Shown: piece after piece, positions 17,729 to 27,128 of the stretch | Numbering within the stretch: position 1 is the first letter of the stretch | Layout of the letters: every line of letters begins with the position of its first letter | Assembly (NCBI GenBank): GCA_937896235.1 | Contig: CALBMX010000048.1 | Span: 54,891 to 118,890, forward strand | Origin: an uncultured bacterium | GTDB taxonomy: Bacteria; Planctomycetota; UBA1135; GCA-002686595 | Length of the DNA stretch: 64,000 bases | Direction: 5' to 3' | Position numbers and translations under genes: made by a program | Notes under the pieces: generated by a model | What the model was told of the DNA's origin: nothing | What the model saw: only the letters and a program-made list of their open reading frames with translations | Databases searched by the model: none

Positions 17729-18445
17729 TCAGGAGGCGTGCCCATCCAACAGTCCGAGAGATCGAATCAATTCGCGCATGTCCTGGGGAAGCGGACTCTC
17801 GATCAGCCTAGGTTCGACGCCTTCGGCGAACTCCATCCGGGATGCATGTAGAGCTTGCCGCGTGTGTGTACCAGAGAGAGTTGGGCCATACCAATCGTCT
17901 CCCACAATCGGGTGCCCCAGCGACGCTAGGTGGATCCGGATTTGGTGTGTGCGGCCTGTCTCGAGTTCGACTCTTACAAGGCTGCATTTATTGCCGCGGC
18001 ACAGGACGTGGACCTTACTCACCGCGCGCTTTCCGCTTGGCGTGATGCCAAGCTGACGGTGAGGCACCTCACTGATCACTCCAATCGGTTCCTCCACTCG
18101 CAGGCTCTCAAAATCTGGGGAGCCGTGGACAACTGCGAGGTAGATTTTTCTACCCATGGGGACAGCCATGCGCTCCTTCCATAGCGCGACGAGGTTGGGC
18201 TCGCGCACAAAGAGATTCACACCAGTTGTGTCCGCGTCGAGCTGATGGACCGCCCAAACCATCTCGCCAAAATACGTTACAAGTGCGTATTGCAAGCAGT
18301 CGGGATCTTCAAGGTCGCGGCCGCTCGACGGGAGATCTGCAGGCTTGTCGATCGCGACCAGGCCGTCTTGCTGAAACAGGATTCGCGACTCGAGCTCTAC
18401 CTTGGAAAGGCGTGCTTTCTTCCAAACGTAGGTAGAGGGAATCAT
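17729..18445 (-). CDS. RluA-family pseudouridine synthase
   Basis: 238 residues, one catalytic domain without the S4 domain of RluC/RluD. It isomerises uridine in rRNA or tRNA. The signature motif is HQLDADTTG (67-75) with catalytic Asp70; the family usually has HRLDxxTSG, so the Arg is replaced by Gln here. RTHQIRIHLASLGHPIVGDDWYG-type motif III is intact and LHASRMEF follows. No S4 domain and the short length fit the RluA/TruC-like group. Which RNA position is modified cannot be told. The small membrane protein gene at 18467 lies 21 bases upstream on the same strand and may be co-transcribed. Confidence 0.9.
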   Translation of the reverse strand: MIPSTYVWKKARLSKVELESRILFQQDGLVAIDKPADLPSSGRDLEDPDCLQYALVTYFGEMVWAVHQLDADTTGVNLFVREPNLVALWKERMAVPMGRKIYLAVVHGSPDFESLRVEEPIGVISEVPHRQLGITPSGKRAVSKVHVLCRGNKCSLVRVELETGRTHQIRIHLASLGHPIVGDDWYGPTLSGTHTRQALHASRMEFAEGVEPRLIESPLPQDMRELIRSLGLLDGHAS

Positions 18446-18466
18446 AGGGATGCGGAGCGCGCCAAG

Positions 18467-18736
18467 CTACTTCTCGGCGGCCCGTCCGCGCAGTCGAATC
18501 AACTTGACCGCGAGAATGAGGGGAAGACTGCCGTGCATGCACAGGTCGAAGATGTCAGCGGGTTGCGACAGCGTACCGCCAAGCAACATCTTCACCTTCT
18601 CGACCAAGTGGGGCTCGGGCACAAACGGGACGAGTCCGAGCAAGAAGGCCCCCAAGATTAGGGGCGTAAACGGGAATCTGTCTATCGATTTGAACATGTC
18701 GAATCTCGGCGCGACCTGGGGCGCAGGCTTGTCCAA
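18467..18736 (-). CDS. Small conserved membrane protein (family often labelled RND transporter)
   Basis: 89 residues. The core MFKSIDRFPFTPLILGAFLLG, PEPHLVEKVKMLLGG, QPADIFDLCMHGSLPLILAVKL matches from memory a widespread family of about 75 residues that databases often call RND transporter without evidence. Two hydrophobic segments (about 25-42 and 65-80) flank a conserved polar PEPHL.EK motif. The function is unknown. A shorter start at Met14 would be closer to the family length. Confidence 0.75.
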   Translation of the reverse strand: MDKPAPQVAPRFDMFKSIDRFPFTPLILGAFLLGLVPFVPEPHLVEKVKMLLGGTLSQPADIFDLCMHGSLPLILAVKLIRLRGRAAEK

Positions 18737-19101
18737 GGTCTGAAGTATATTTCAGTGGTCTTCCCATCGCATCGCCTCAGCCTCGGATTCATCTCGAAAC
18801 TCAGCCTCCGCGATGCCCTGCTCGCAGTTGCGACCTCCGCTGATGCTCAGAACCGCGCTACCAAAGTAGGACAGCCCCTGTAGTCGTATACTTCGAACCC
18901 ACTCCGAGGCCTAGGCAGAGTTACGAAGCGGCCAGACACCGATTTTGGTTTTGCCTGAGCCCCGGGAGCAGGACCCTTCTCTGCATGCCCTGTCTAAACT
19001 AACTCGACCAGCCCACCCGCTGTCGTGGCTCTCTAAACATGGCCTGGGCAGGAGCTCCGCGCTTGATCGCTGGGGCCCTCCCTCAACTCATGGGAGTCGA
19101 T
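18737..19101. other. Gene-free stretch
   Basis: 365 bases. No open frame with protein-like sequence, no tRNA-like fold and no clear promoter on either strand. It separates the small membrane protein start from the end of the DUF3999 gene. Confidence 0.6.
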
Positions 19102-20511
19102 TCAATCGAGCTTGCGGACGAGCTTCAAGCTAATCGTCCCCAGCAGGCCGACACCGACGAGCAGGACAGCCCACAGGATGTACTTGATCGGACCCTCTTC
19201 CGGAACAAGGGGCACAAGTGCTCCAAGTCCTGCGAGTGTGAATGGAGGCCCGATGAGAACCGTATCCTGAACAAGCTCTGTTCGCTCCTCAGCAGAGAGC
19301 AGGTCGCGCACGATGTCTGTCCAAGCCATCCGGTTCGACGATGCCCCCGCTTTGCCAAAAGCAAGGGTGAACGGGCCCTCACCATTTGCGATAAAGGCGA
19401 GCTGGTGCGGGTAGTATTCAAGTTCGAGCTTGGGCATGGCTATACCCAGCCCACCGCCGCTGGAGTCGACAACTAGGCCCCAGAATTGGGCCGAGATCGG
19501 ACCGACCGGATAGGGATCATTGCGTGTAGCCTGGTGCTCTGCCGTGCGGAAGAAGCGCTCGTGAAAACGCGTCTGCCAAGGTCCATCCGCAAACGGAGCG
19601 GTCTGGACCGTGGCCTGAATCAAGGTGTTGGGCTCGGGCAACACCAGCTGGAAGCTAGTGATGGGTATAGGGCCGGCACTGGGAAAGTCATAGGCACCTG
19701 CGCCTCCCGGTCGCGCGCTTCCCTGCAAGACAATTGTACGCCGCGAGGCGCTCCCCACTTCACTCTCATACTCAACTTGCGCACTCCTGATTTCGAATTT
19801 GGGGCCGCTGTCCAGCCACCGCAATCGAAGATAGGGGCTTTGGATCGGAGGCAACACAACGCGCCGCCGAAGAAGGCGGGTGCCGTTGCTATCCAAATTG
19901 GCGAAGGTCGCCTGAGGAACAACTTCGCGCCACCGGGTCAGGTCGTCGCTAGCCTCGATGGTGTACCGTGCGAGGAAGGAATCCGGCGCGTCTGGGAGTG
20001 GCAGGGTCAGGGCAATGGCTGGGTTTTCTAGCATGCCGAGATCCAAAATATAGGCGGCGATCGGCCGGTCTCCAACTTGGCCCTTATCTTGGGCTCCCTC
20101 ACGGGAGACCACCTCGAGTACGCGGCCGTCGACTGAGCGTGTGAGCTGAAGGGACACATCACCGATGAGCTGGTCCGCCCCGCTTTGGGTATGTATTGGA
20201 AACAGCGGCACCTCAGCAGAGCCACGCTCGACATTTTTCATCTCGGCTAGGCTGCGAATAGCAAACGGCACCTCTTTGCCCTCTGCATTAAACACGCGCA
20301 TGTCATCCAAGTTGACGCTGCTTAGACCCTGGTAAACGGACTCCGGCAAAAGCATCGTCTGCACCGTATCCGGTGTTGTCGGAGTGAGCTCTATGCCCTG
20401 TGCAAAGTCCTTGCGCTGAAGGGGGGCAGCCTGGCCATCGCCGGCCGCTGTTGCAACCGTTGGGTTGGGCAGTGCGATCCCTAGAAAGGCGGCAAAAGTA
20501 ACAAACATCAT
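19102..20511 (-). CDS. DUF3999 family membrane-anchored protein
   Basis: 469 residues. An N-terminal signal/hydrophobic segment is followed by a large beta-rich extracytoplasmic region (about 30-435) with DUF3999-type sequence (ITLPESVYQGLSS-like start, VLQGSARPG, FPVGPISAQFWGLVVD-like middle). A C-terminal membrane helix (LWAVLLVGVGLLG) and a short basic tail follow. The ATG overlaps the stop of the DUF2339 gene by four bases (ATGA), so the pair is translated together. DUF3999 next to DUF2339 is a recurrent pairing in many bacteria; both are of unknown function, presumably an envelope complex. Confidence 0.88.
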   Translation of the reverse strand: MMFVTFAAFLGIALPNPTVATAAGDGQAAPLQRKDFAQGIELTPTTPDTVQTMLLPESVYQGLSSVNLDDMRVFNAEGKEVPFAIRSLAEMKNVERGSAEVPLFPIHTQSGADQLIGDVSLQLTRSVDGRVLEVVSREGAQDKGQVGDRPIAAYILDLGMLENPAIALTLPLPDAPDSFLARYTIEASDDLTRWREVVPQATFANLDSNGTRLLRRRVVLPPIQSPYLRLRWLDSGPKFEIRSAQVEYESEVGSASRRTIVLQGSARPGGAGAYDFPSAGPIPITSFQLVLPEPNTLIQATVQTAPFADGPWQTRFHERFFRTAEHQATRNDPYPVGPISAQFWGLVVDSSGGGLGIAMPKLELEYYPHQLAFIANGEGPFTLAFGKAGASSNRMAWTDIVRDLLSAEERTELVQDTVLIGPPFTLAGLGALVPLVPEEGPIKYILWAVLLVGVGLLGTISLKLVRKLD

Positions 20512-23285
20512 GATGGATCGACGTTGGGGGGCACCGAGTCTTCAGGTGAAGTGGGTGCAGGTGGCATGGGTGAAAAGTAGCCGACGACAAGTAGCAAGAG
20601 CCCGACAACCAGGAAGGTGGCGATTTGGGCCATTTGACTCAAGCTCACTAGATCGACGACGAAGAGCTTGGCGACGACGACAACGAGAAGTCCTCCGCCG
20701 GTGAACCAAACGTGCCGGTTAGCCACGCGTGTGGCCCACAGGATCGTGCCAAGTCCGATCAGCGCCCAACTCACGGAGAGAGCAACGTGCAGCGAGACGG
20801 AGCTCCAGAGCGCCGTCGAAGTGAACGGGACTGCGCCGTACTGGTGAACACTCCGAACGAGCACGCCGTTGAACCAGAAAAAGGCAAGCACGCCGAGAAA
20901 GGGAGTCAGCCCCTTCATGTACTTTCGAATCCAGACGCCGCAACTCAGGAACGCAAACCCCAGAGTGAGGTCGAGAGGATTCAGGAGCGGCATATAGGGA
21001 AGTGGTGATCCGTCTCCCGAAGCTAGGAGGCTGGTGCGGAGATGCCACAGTCCAATCGTACCGACAACCAAGGCGCAGACCACCTCTTGATAGTAGAGGC
21101 GCAGCGACTCCTCTCGGATGTTTAGGGACACTCTTTGGGCCGCCACGAGAGTGAGGATCCAGCCTAAACCGAAGGCCGAGGCACTCCAACTGGCTCCAAG
21201 TCCCTCGACCGAACGAACGTAAAACGAGAGAACAAGGGCCGCAAAAAACGCAACGGTCCAAAGTGCAGAAACGTGGAGCGGTAGAGCCTTGGACAAGTAG
21301 TCTCGACTAAAACGGAAAAGCGTGAAGTACAGAGCGCAAAAGAGAAGTGGCCAAGCTAGCCACCCGGCGAAGTCCAGGGGGCTCTCGTCGAAGGCGAGCT
21401 CTGCAAAACGTGTGGCAGCAACCCCATCGCTAGAGAAATTCAAGGCCCGTAAATCCACGCCGTACATAAACATGAGAAGAAAGGCGATGGGCACGGTCAG
21501 TAGAGCGGGGATGCGCCCACTCCTCCAGTCGAGCCTTCTCCCCGCAACTTCAAATAGGACTGCTGAAAGTGCGAAAAGCAACACGGTGGCTGCGCGAAAG
21601 TAATCGTCCGGGACAAACTTGCCGATCTCGCTAAGTCCGGTCAAGTACCACCAGAGAACAGCCCACGGAATCAGCATGACAGCCGACCTCTCCACACGCC
21701 CTAAGACCTTTCGATGGCGAGAGCTCAAAAAGGCAACGCCCAAACCCGAGAGGGTTAAGAGACAGCCCGCTGCGAACCGCGTGTTGAGCAGGGGGAGTGC
21801 ATCCTTTGCGTAGCTACTGTCGATCAAACTGTAGGCAAGTGCCCAGCCTGCCATCAACTGCAACGCCATGCCCGCCCATCGTGAGAGGGCGCGTCGCTGT
21901 CGCACCCCCATCCAGAAAAGGCCGAACCCTTCGATCGCCCAGGTTGCTCCGGTCAGGTTTTGATTGCTGAAGCCGTACGGTATGGCGAGGGTCGCGAAGC
22001 AGATCCCCAGGGCGAGGAATGCCTCAATCAAGTTGCGCATCGCGCTTGGCGCACGGCGAAAGAGGGCTGCTGCAGCCGCAACGTAAACAGTTGCCATTCC
22101 GGCGGCTGTGAGCGCCATGCCGAACGGCAAATTCTCCACCATCTGATACTGGAGCGCCAGGAACGCAAGGGGCGTTCCAAACGTTAGACTCCCATCGACC
22201 CATCCCCTCAGTTCCGCGGGCCGGCGCCATGCAAAAATGGCAACGATCGCAACATACAGAAGGAAGAACCCAACAAGGAACGGCTCCGTCGAGGCGAACT
22301 GTTCCGGCGTGTAAGTCAGCGCCCCCCAAGCCGTTCCGATCCCGAAGGTGAAGAGGAATCCAAGTAGGTTCAATGGACGCCAAGACTTGAACCAGGCCAC
22401 CCCCACGATGAGCAGATTGAGCAGCGTGTAGTAACTAAAGAGCGCCACGTGGTCACCCGCTCCTGTAGACGCGAGCACCGGAGCCAGGAAGCCTCCAGCG
22501 ATGCCAATCACAATCAGGCTGAGGCTATTTTGAAGTACGGCTAAGACTCCGCTAAAAACAGCGATCCCTGCCAGCAGGCCGAACGCCAGAGGGATCGGCA
22601 GCAGCTCGTACATGCGCATAGAAAAGAAGACAACAAGGTAGATCGTTGCAACCCCTGCACCTTGGAGAGTCATCGAAAATCCACGGCGAGACTCACGCTG
22701 CCTGAAGCCTACCGCTACGAGTGCAATCCCGATCAAGCCAACACTGGCCATGCGAAGCTCGATAGGAAAGTGCGCGTTTTCGGCGGCGTATTTCAGCAAC
22801 AGAACAACGCCAACAAGTAAGACGAGAGCGCCGACTCGCACCACGGTGTTTCCACCCGTCAAAAATCCCCGGAGCGCAACGCTAACCCGCTCAACAGGAG
22901 ACTTGGCCTTGGGCACCGAAGGCGACCGGGGAGCGCTTGCCGCGGTGGTGCTTCTCGCAAACCTCTGCGCCGCAGCCCGCGCGTCTAGTCGCGCGGCGTC
23001 GCGGGGAAGCGGCGGAGGAGCCTCCACGGAAGCCGGTGGCGTCTGGTCAGCCTCCGGCTCCGGTTCCGGTTCCGGTGGGCGTCCCCTGCGGAGGGCCTCG
23101 AGGTGCAGCAGCTCCCTCGCTTGTGAGTCGAGAGCCTGGCGTTGGCTTTTCACCTCCGACTTAAGTGAGACAAGCATCCCGAAGGCGACCATGACTCCAG
23201 CAAGAGCGGCGCCCACAGCTACCCCATCTGAACCGGCACCGATTGCGAATGCGAAGAGTGCAAGCACTCCGAATGTGACTTTCAT
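20508..23285 (-). CDS. DUF2339 family large polytopic membrane protein
   Basis: 925 residues. An N-terminal pair of hydrophobic stretches and a short coiled coil (SEVKSQRQALDSQARELLHL) precede a proline/glutamate-rich linker (about 68-125). More than 20 closely spaced membrane helices follow to the end, with a proline-rich C-terminal tail. The hallmark DUF2339 sequence FLTGGNTVVRVGALVL starts the membrane part. It is co-transcribed with the DUF3999 gene, whose start overlaps its stop. The function is not known. The size and helix count suggest an envelope transporter or flippase-like role, which is only a guess. Confidence 0.9.
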   Translation of the reverse strand: MKVTFGVLALFAFAIGAGSDGVAVGAALAGVMVAFGMLVSLKSEVKSQRQALDSQARELLHLEALRRGRPPEPEPEPEADQTPPASVEAPPPLPRDAARLDARAAAQRFARSTTAASAPRSPSVPKAKSPVERVSVALRGFLTGGNTVVRVGALVLLVGVVLLLKYAAENAHFPIELRMASVGLIGIALVAVGFRQRESRRGFSMTLQGAGVATIYLVVFFSMRMYELLPIPLAFGLLAGIAVFSGVLAVLQNSLSLIVIGIAGGFLAPVLASTGAGDHVALFSYYTLLNLLIVGVAWFKSWRPLNLLGFLFTFGIGTAWGALTYTPEQFASTEPFLVGFFLLYVAIVAIFAWRRPAELRGWVDGSLTFGTPLAFLALQYQMVENLPFGMALTAAGMATVYVAAAAALFRRAPSAMRNLIEAFLALGICFATLAIPYGFSNQNLTGATWAIEGFGLFWMGVRQRRALSRWAGMALQLMAGWALAYSLIDSSYAKDALPLLNTRFAAGCLLTLSGLGVAFLSSRHRKVLGRVERSAVMLIPWAVLWWYLTGLSEIGKFVPDDYFRAATVLLFALSAVLFEVAGRRLDWRSGRIPALLTVPIAFLLMFMYGVDLRALNFSSDGVAATRFAELAFDESPLDFAGWLAWPLLFCALYFTLFRFSRDYLSKALPLHVSALWTVAFFAALVLSFYVRSVEGLGASWSASAFGLGWILTLVAAQRVSLNIREESLRLYYQEVVCALVVGTIGLWHLRTSLLASGDGSPLPYMPLLNPLDLTLGFAFLSCGVWIRKYMKGLTPFLGVLAFFWFNGVLVRSVHQYGAVPFTSTALWSSVSLHVALSVSWALIGLGTILWATRVANRHVWFTGGGLLVVVVAKLFVVDLVSLSQMAQIATFLVVGLLLLVVGYFSPMPPAPTSPEDSVPPNVDPS

Positions 23286-23353
23286 AGCACGTGGAGCCTA
23301 CAGGATTCCCTGCATCCCTACCACGAAAGCAACGGACTCAGCCAACAATCAAA

Positions 23354-23398
23354 AGAGCAAGGCACCCCATGGCGTCATGCCAAGGGGTGCCTTGCTCT
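23354..23398 (-). terminator. Intrinsic terminator of the 23454-25022 gene
   Basis: A 15-bp perfect stem (AGAGCAAGGCACCCC with GGGGTGCCTTGCTCT) with an inner TGGC/GCCA stem and a 5-base loop. On the minus strand it is followed by TTTTGATTG. It lies 56 bases after the stop at 23454. Confidence 0.85.
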
Positions 23399-23411
23399 AG
23401 ATCTAAGATCA

Positions 23412-23442
23412 AGCCTAGGCAAGCTCTCGGCTTGCCTAGGCT
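23412..23442 (-). terminator. First of two hairpins behind the 23454-25022 gene
   Basis: A 13-bp perfect stem (AGCCTAGGCAAGC with GCTTGCCTAGGCT) with a 5-base loop, 11 bases after the stop codon. There is no T run. With the hairpin at 23354-23398 it forms a double structure, perhaps giving 3' end protection plus termination. Confidence 0.6.
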
Positions 23443-23453
23443 CGATGATCCCC

Positions 23454-25022
23454 TTAGGGGCAGGTGATCAGCTCAATGCTGAAATCGGCGTGACCGTTCG
23501 GGATCCAGTTGAATCCCGGGGGATTCAGCAGGACGTGAACATTCATCCATCCGCAGGCGCCAAGGTTCAAGTTCACATTGCTAGCACCGACGCCGACTTC
23601 CCAGGAGGGTCCGAATCGGTCGACGGCAAGAAGACCACCGGCAAAGTTGTCCATGCCTATCAGCAGGCCCGTAAACGTCTGGTAGTAGTGCCATGTGCTC
23701 GGATCAATCGGCCCACCATTCTGAATGTAGGCGGAGGGCTTGAGTTCAAGCTTGGGGCTAAGCGGAGGCGGATAGACGGGGTCGCCCGGATCCACGCGAT
23801 TGGTGTAGAACACGTCGATCAGGAAACGATCAAGAGGATTCGCAGCGCTAAAGGTCTCACCGATCAAACGCGCGGACCCGTCGGGGTACTCCGTGTACTT
23901 CATATCGGGTGAACTGACGTAATCCGTTCCAATGCCGGGGATCCAAACGGCTACTCCACCAGGGAAGGTTGAGTACTGAGGATCAAAACCAGGGGGAATC
24001 ACGCAGAGAGGCTCTGATGGCACGCAGGAGCGCGTCGTGATGTTGATATCACTGTTGCCAATCGGAACCCAGCTTTCGCCGGGAGGGGTCGAAAGAACGT
24101 TCAGCGTAAGCCAACCGGAAGCACCATGCTCAACACTGAGGTTGTCAGCGCCATAGCCGACCTGCCAGGCGGGGCCAAAGCGAGTGACACCAATGTTGCC
24201 ACCGGCAAAGTCACCCGTTCCGACCAAGAGGCCGGTCACGGACTCGTAGTAGTGCCACGTGAGGGTATCAACCGGCCCACCGCCATTCATTTTGTACGCC
24301 TTGTCCTTGAGCTCCGTTTTCGGGCTGCCCATCGGTGGGTAACCGACGTCGCCGAAGCCGACACGCCCTTCGATCAAGATGTCCATCTCGAAACTCTTCG
24401 TCGGTGCGGAGGCGCTGTAAATCTCACCGGTCAAACGCGCCGTGCCATCCCCGTACTCGACGTAAAGAGGCGTGCCCGAAAACACGAAATCGATCCCGAT
24501 ACCCGGAAGCCAGACGGCGATGCCACCTGGGAACTTGGCGAGCAAAGGATCTCCCACAGCGGCCTCGGGGCAGACGCCACAGTCGTCGCCGCGTGCCCAC
24601 TCCACAACCTCAAGGTTGGAGATGTCGAGCGGGAGGCCGGCTAACGGGTCAAACGTCGCGCCTTGCATAAAGATCGGCTTGTCCGAGGTGATGAAGCCAT
24701 CGCAGATCGCCGTGTGGCTTATCGTTACAGAGCCCGAAGGGGGAATCACACCGAGCGGAAAAATCATCATCGTGGCGCCAGCCTCGATGTCAAAAGTACC
24801 CACACCCGGCAATGTGGTAGGCCCAACGGCCGTATCGATTACAAGGTAAGCCACATCACCTGGCGTACCAGTGATCGTCGCCGTAGCGGTGTCGCCGACC
24901 TCATAGAGATCTTTGTCTAGGGTAATCGTTGTACCGCCGATTGAAGCGGAGGAAGGAAGAGCCACCACTGCGGATGCAAGGATGGCGCATGCAAAGCGCG
25001 AGATTGATTTGGGAGTAGACAT
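23454..25022 (-). CDS. Secreted protein with an internal tandem duplication
   Basis: 522 residues, not assigned to a family. A signal peptide (residues 1-27, ...VVALPSSAS) is followed by a beta-domain (about 30-120, EVGDTATATITGTPG) resembling the small bacterial modules that precede lineage-specific repeats. Then come two copies of a domain of about 170 residues (163-338 and 353-522). Both copies contain FPGG(I/V)AVW(L/I)PGIG.D, YxDG(T/S)ARL.GE.(Y/F)SA..P, SPK.ELK..AY, TWHYY...TGLL.G...FAGG and RFGP.W.VG. The domains look like extracytoplasmic beta sandwiches without visible catalytic residues. It is monocistronic, closed by two hairpins. Confidence 0.85.
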   Translation of the reverse strand: MSTPKSISRFACAILASAVVALPSSASIGGTTITLDKDLYEVGDTATATITGTPGDVAYLVIDTAVGPTTLPGVGTFDIEAGATMMIFPLGVIPPSGSVTISHTAICDGFITSDKPIFMQGATFDPLAGLPLDISNLEVVEWARGDDCGVCPEAAVGDPLLAKFPGGIAVWLPGIGIDFVFSGTPLYVEYGDGTARLTGEIYSASAPTKSFEMDILIEGRVGFGDVGYPPMGSPKTELKDKAYKMNGGGPVDTLTWHYYESVTGLLVGTGDFAGGNIGVTRFGPAWQVGYGADNLSVEHGASGWLTLNVLSTPPGESWVPIGNSDINITTRSCVPSEPLCVIPPGFDPQYSTFPGGVAVWIPGIGTDYVSSPDMKYTEYPDGSARLIGETFSAANPLDRFLIDVFYTNRVDPGDPVYPPPLSPKLELKPSAYIQNGGPIDPSTWHYYQTFTGLLIGMDNFAGGLLAVDRFGPSWEVGVGASNVNLNLGACGWMNVHVLLNPPGFNWIPNGHADFSIELITCP

Positions 25023-25890
25023 GGATCTAATCAGGTTCAGGGAAAGACAACTGGAAACGGTTGATTCGAAGGTCGTACCTTAGAGAGGGGCGACGTTCGT
25101 TAAAACGTATTCGACCGGCTCTTAGTGCCGTCTTTTAGGCATTTAATTACCTTTCGGCAACGTGACCGTCCGGGACGTAGCCGAAATGCAGATTACAGGG
25201 CTGAAATGTAGAGATGGCCCCTTCCACGCCCCAGCCATTTTCCCAATAATGACCGATTGCGTGCCGCTATCGGCCCAGTAATGGGACATGGGCGGAATTG
25301 TCTAAACTTTTCGTCCCACCCAAACTTGATTTCTGTGGACCTTGCAAGACCACTTCTATCAAATTTTGAAGATCATTTATTGCCCAACCCCACCCCAAAA
25401 GACTGCTCGTCCTGAGGGCTCAGCGCCTGTGGTGTCTCCCCGCCTGTTTGGAGAGACTCGCCCTCCACCAGGCTACCCCAACCTCGGCGACTGCTCCCCG
25501 ACTAGTCGCACACGCCGACAGGAGGTGCTTATTGGTGCAACTCGGCCCTCGGTGAATGCAGCTTCCTTAAGATGCCGCTAGCCATGGAACATCGAGCAAC
25601 CACAAAATGCTCTCTCTACAGAGCGAACCATGAGATGAGGACCACCGCCCCAGAGGCGACGCAGCCGGCCGAATGGAGATCCGGCGAGCCCTCCCCCTTG
25701 GGTATGCTCCCTACATTAGACCGCACGCACCCCCGCTCCTAGCAGCCCGTTGCTAGGTCCACCCTGGAGGTCGCAGGGCGGTTCCGATCTCCCAACTAAG
25801 CCAACTACGCCGAGCCAACACTCCAAGCGAGTGTTACGGTCGATTTTTACCGCCCTTCCTATATATAGGGCTATGGCGAGCGACGCGCAA
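25023..25890. other. Long gene-free stretch
   Basis: 868 bases between the start of the duplicated secreted protein and the end of the CoA-transferase gene. It is AT-richer near 25040-25400 and contains an interrupted inverted repeat TTCGGC...GCCGAA at about 25159-25190 in the likely leader of the gene at 25022. No frame reads as protein, and I see no RNA gene. It may hold decayed sequence. Confidence 0.55.
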
Positions 25891-27111
25891 CTATACCGCT
25901 CCGCAGTCCCGCAGATCCACAAAGCGGTTGTGGTCGTAGCCGAGCACTTCGCTCAGGACCTCCTCTGTATGCTCACCCAAGAGGGGAGGGTGACGGTCGA
26001 TCTGGCTAGGGCAGGCGGAGTACTTGACGGGAGGCGCAACCATAGGCAGGACTCCACTTGTTGGGTGGGAGACGGTCTCCACAAGCTTGCGGTGCAAAAC
26101 CTGCGGGTCGGCGAACAGGTGTTCCATGTCATTGACCGGGCCGCACGGGACGGTGGCTGCAACAAGTATCTCCATCCACTCATCACAGGACTTCGTGCCT
26201 AGAACCCTCTCCATTTCGGGAAGCAGTTCACAGCGATTGTTGACGCGCTCGGCGTTTGTCAAAAAACGCGGATCTACACTCCATTCGGGCTTTCCGAGAG
26301 CTCCGCACATCGCGGTCCACAACTTCTGGTTCGCGGCGGCAATTGCAATGGGCCGATCAGCCGTCGGAAACACTTGATAAGGAACAATGGACGCGTGTGC
26401 CGTCCCCCATCGCTTCGCCTCCGCACCGGCAACAAGATAGTTACTCGCGATATTGACAAGTGCGGAGACCTGGACGTCGAGCAAGCTGATGTCGAGGTGC
26501 TGCCCAATCCCGAAGCGCTCCCTGTACAAGAGCGCCGCATGAATAGCGGCAGTTGCGTGGACCCCCGTGAGCACGTCGGTGAGCGCCACACCAACTTTGG
26601 TCGGCCCGCCGCCCGGTTCGCCAGTGATGTGCACCATTCCACCGACCGCAGACAAGACCAGGTCGTATCCCGGACGCTCGGCGTAGGGGCCACTTTGGCC
26701 GTAGGCGCTAATGGAGGCGTACACAAGACGGGGGTTCTCGCGGTGCAGGTCTTCGAATCCAAGTCCAAAGCGCTCCATCAACCCGGGCGTAAAGTTGTGC
26801 ACGAGGACGTCAGAGACAAGGGCCAACTCGTGGATCAAAGCACGCCCTTCCGCGCTCTTTAGGTTGACTGTCAAAGACCTCTTGTTTCGATTGCAGCAAA
26901 GGAAGTAGGTGCTCTCCTCCCCCGCAAAAGGAGGCCCCCAAGCGCGAGTATCGTCGCCGCAGCCCGGTCGCTCGACCTTCAGGACATCGGCCCCAAGGTC
27001 GCCCAGCATCATCGTGCAGTAGGGCCCGGCCAGGATCCGCGACAGGTCGAGAACGCGATAGCCTGTAAGCGGGCGATTGGGTGGCGGAGGACTCTGCATG
27101 AGACGCATCAT
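25891..27111 (-). CDS. CaiB/BaiF (class III) CoA-transferase
   Basis: 406 residues, the usual length. Class III enzymes move CoA between carboxylic acids through an aspartyl-CoA intermediate. Visible are GYRVLDLSRILAGPYCTMMLGDLGADVLKVE at the N-terminus, ERPGYDLVLSAVGGM with the catalytic Asp at about 150, and VALTDVLTG; NRNKRSLTVNLK also fits the family. The substrate acid cannot be told, and no oxalate, carnitine or bile-acid gene is nearby. An alternative start at Met5 is possible. It is divergent from the M29-like gene with a gap of only 17 bases, so their promoters overlap. Confidence 0.93.
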   Translation of the reverse strand: MMRLMQSPPPPNRPLTGYRVLDLSRILAGPYCTMMLGDLGADVLKVERPGCGDDTRAWGPPFAGEESTYFLCCNRNKRSLTVNLKSAEGRALIHELALVSDVLVHNFTPGLMERFGLGFEDLHRENPRLVYASISAYGQSGPYAERPGYDLVLSAVGGMVHITGEPGGGPTKVGVALTDVLTGVHATAAIHAALLYRERFGIGQHLDISLLDVQVSALVNIASNYLVAGAEAKRWGTAHASIVPYQVFPTADRPIAIAAANQKLWTAMCGALGKPEWSVDPRFLTNAERVNNRCELLPEMERVLGTKSCDEWMEILVAATVPCGPVNDMEHLFADPQVLHRKLVETVSHPTSGVLPMVAPPVKYSACPSQIDRHPPLLGEHTEEVLSEVLGYDHNRFVDLRDCGAV

Positions 27112-27128
27112 ACGGACTCAAGCAGCGT

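Noticed and set aside
18880..18960. tRNA-like TTCGAACC sequence in an intergenic gap
   Set aside because: No acceptor stem, anticodon arm or correct spacing can be built around it.
25150..25200. Riboswitch-like structure in the leader of the secreted protein gene at 25022
   Set aside because: Only one short interrupted inverted repeat; no known riboswitch core could be matched.
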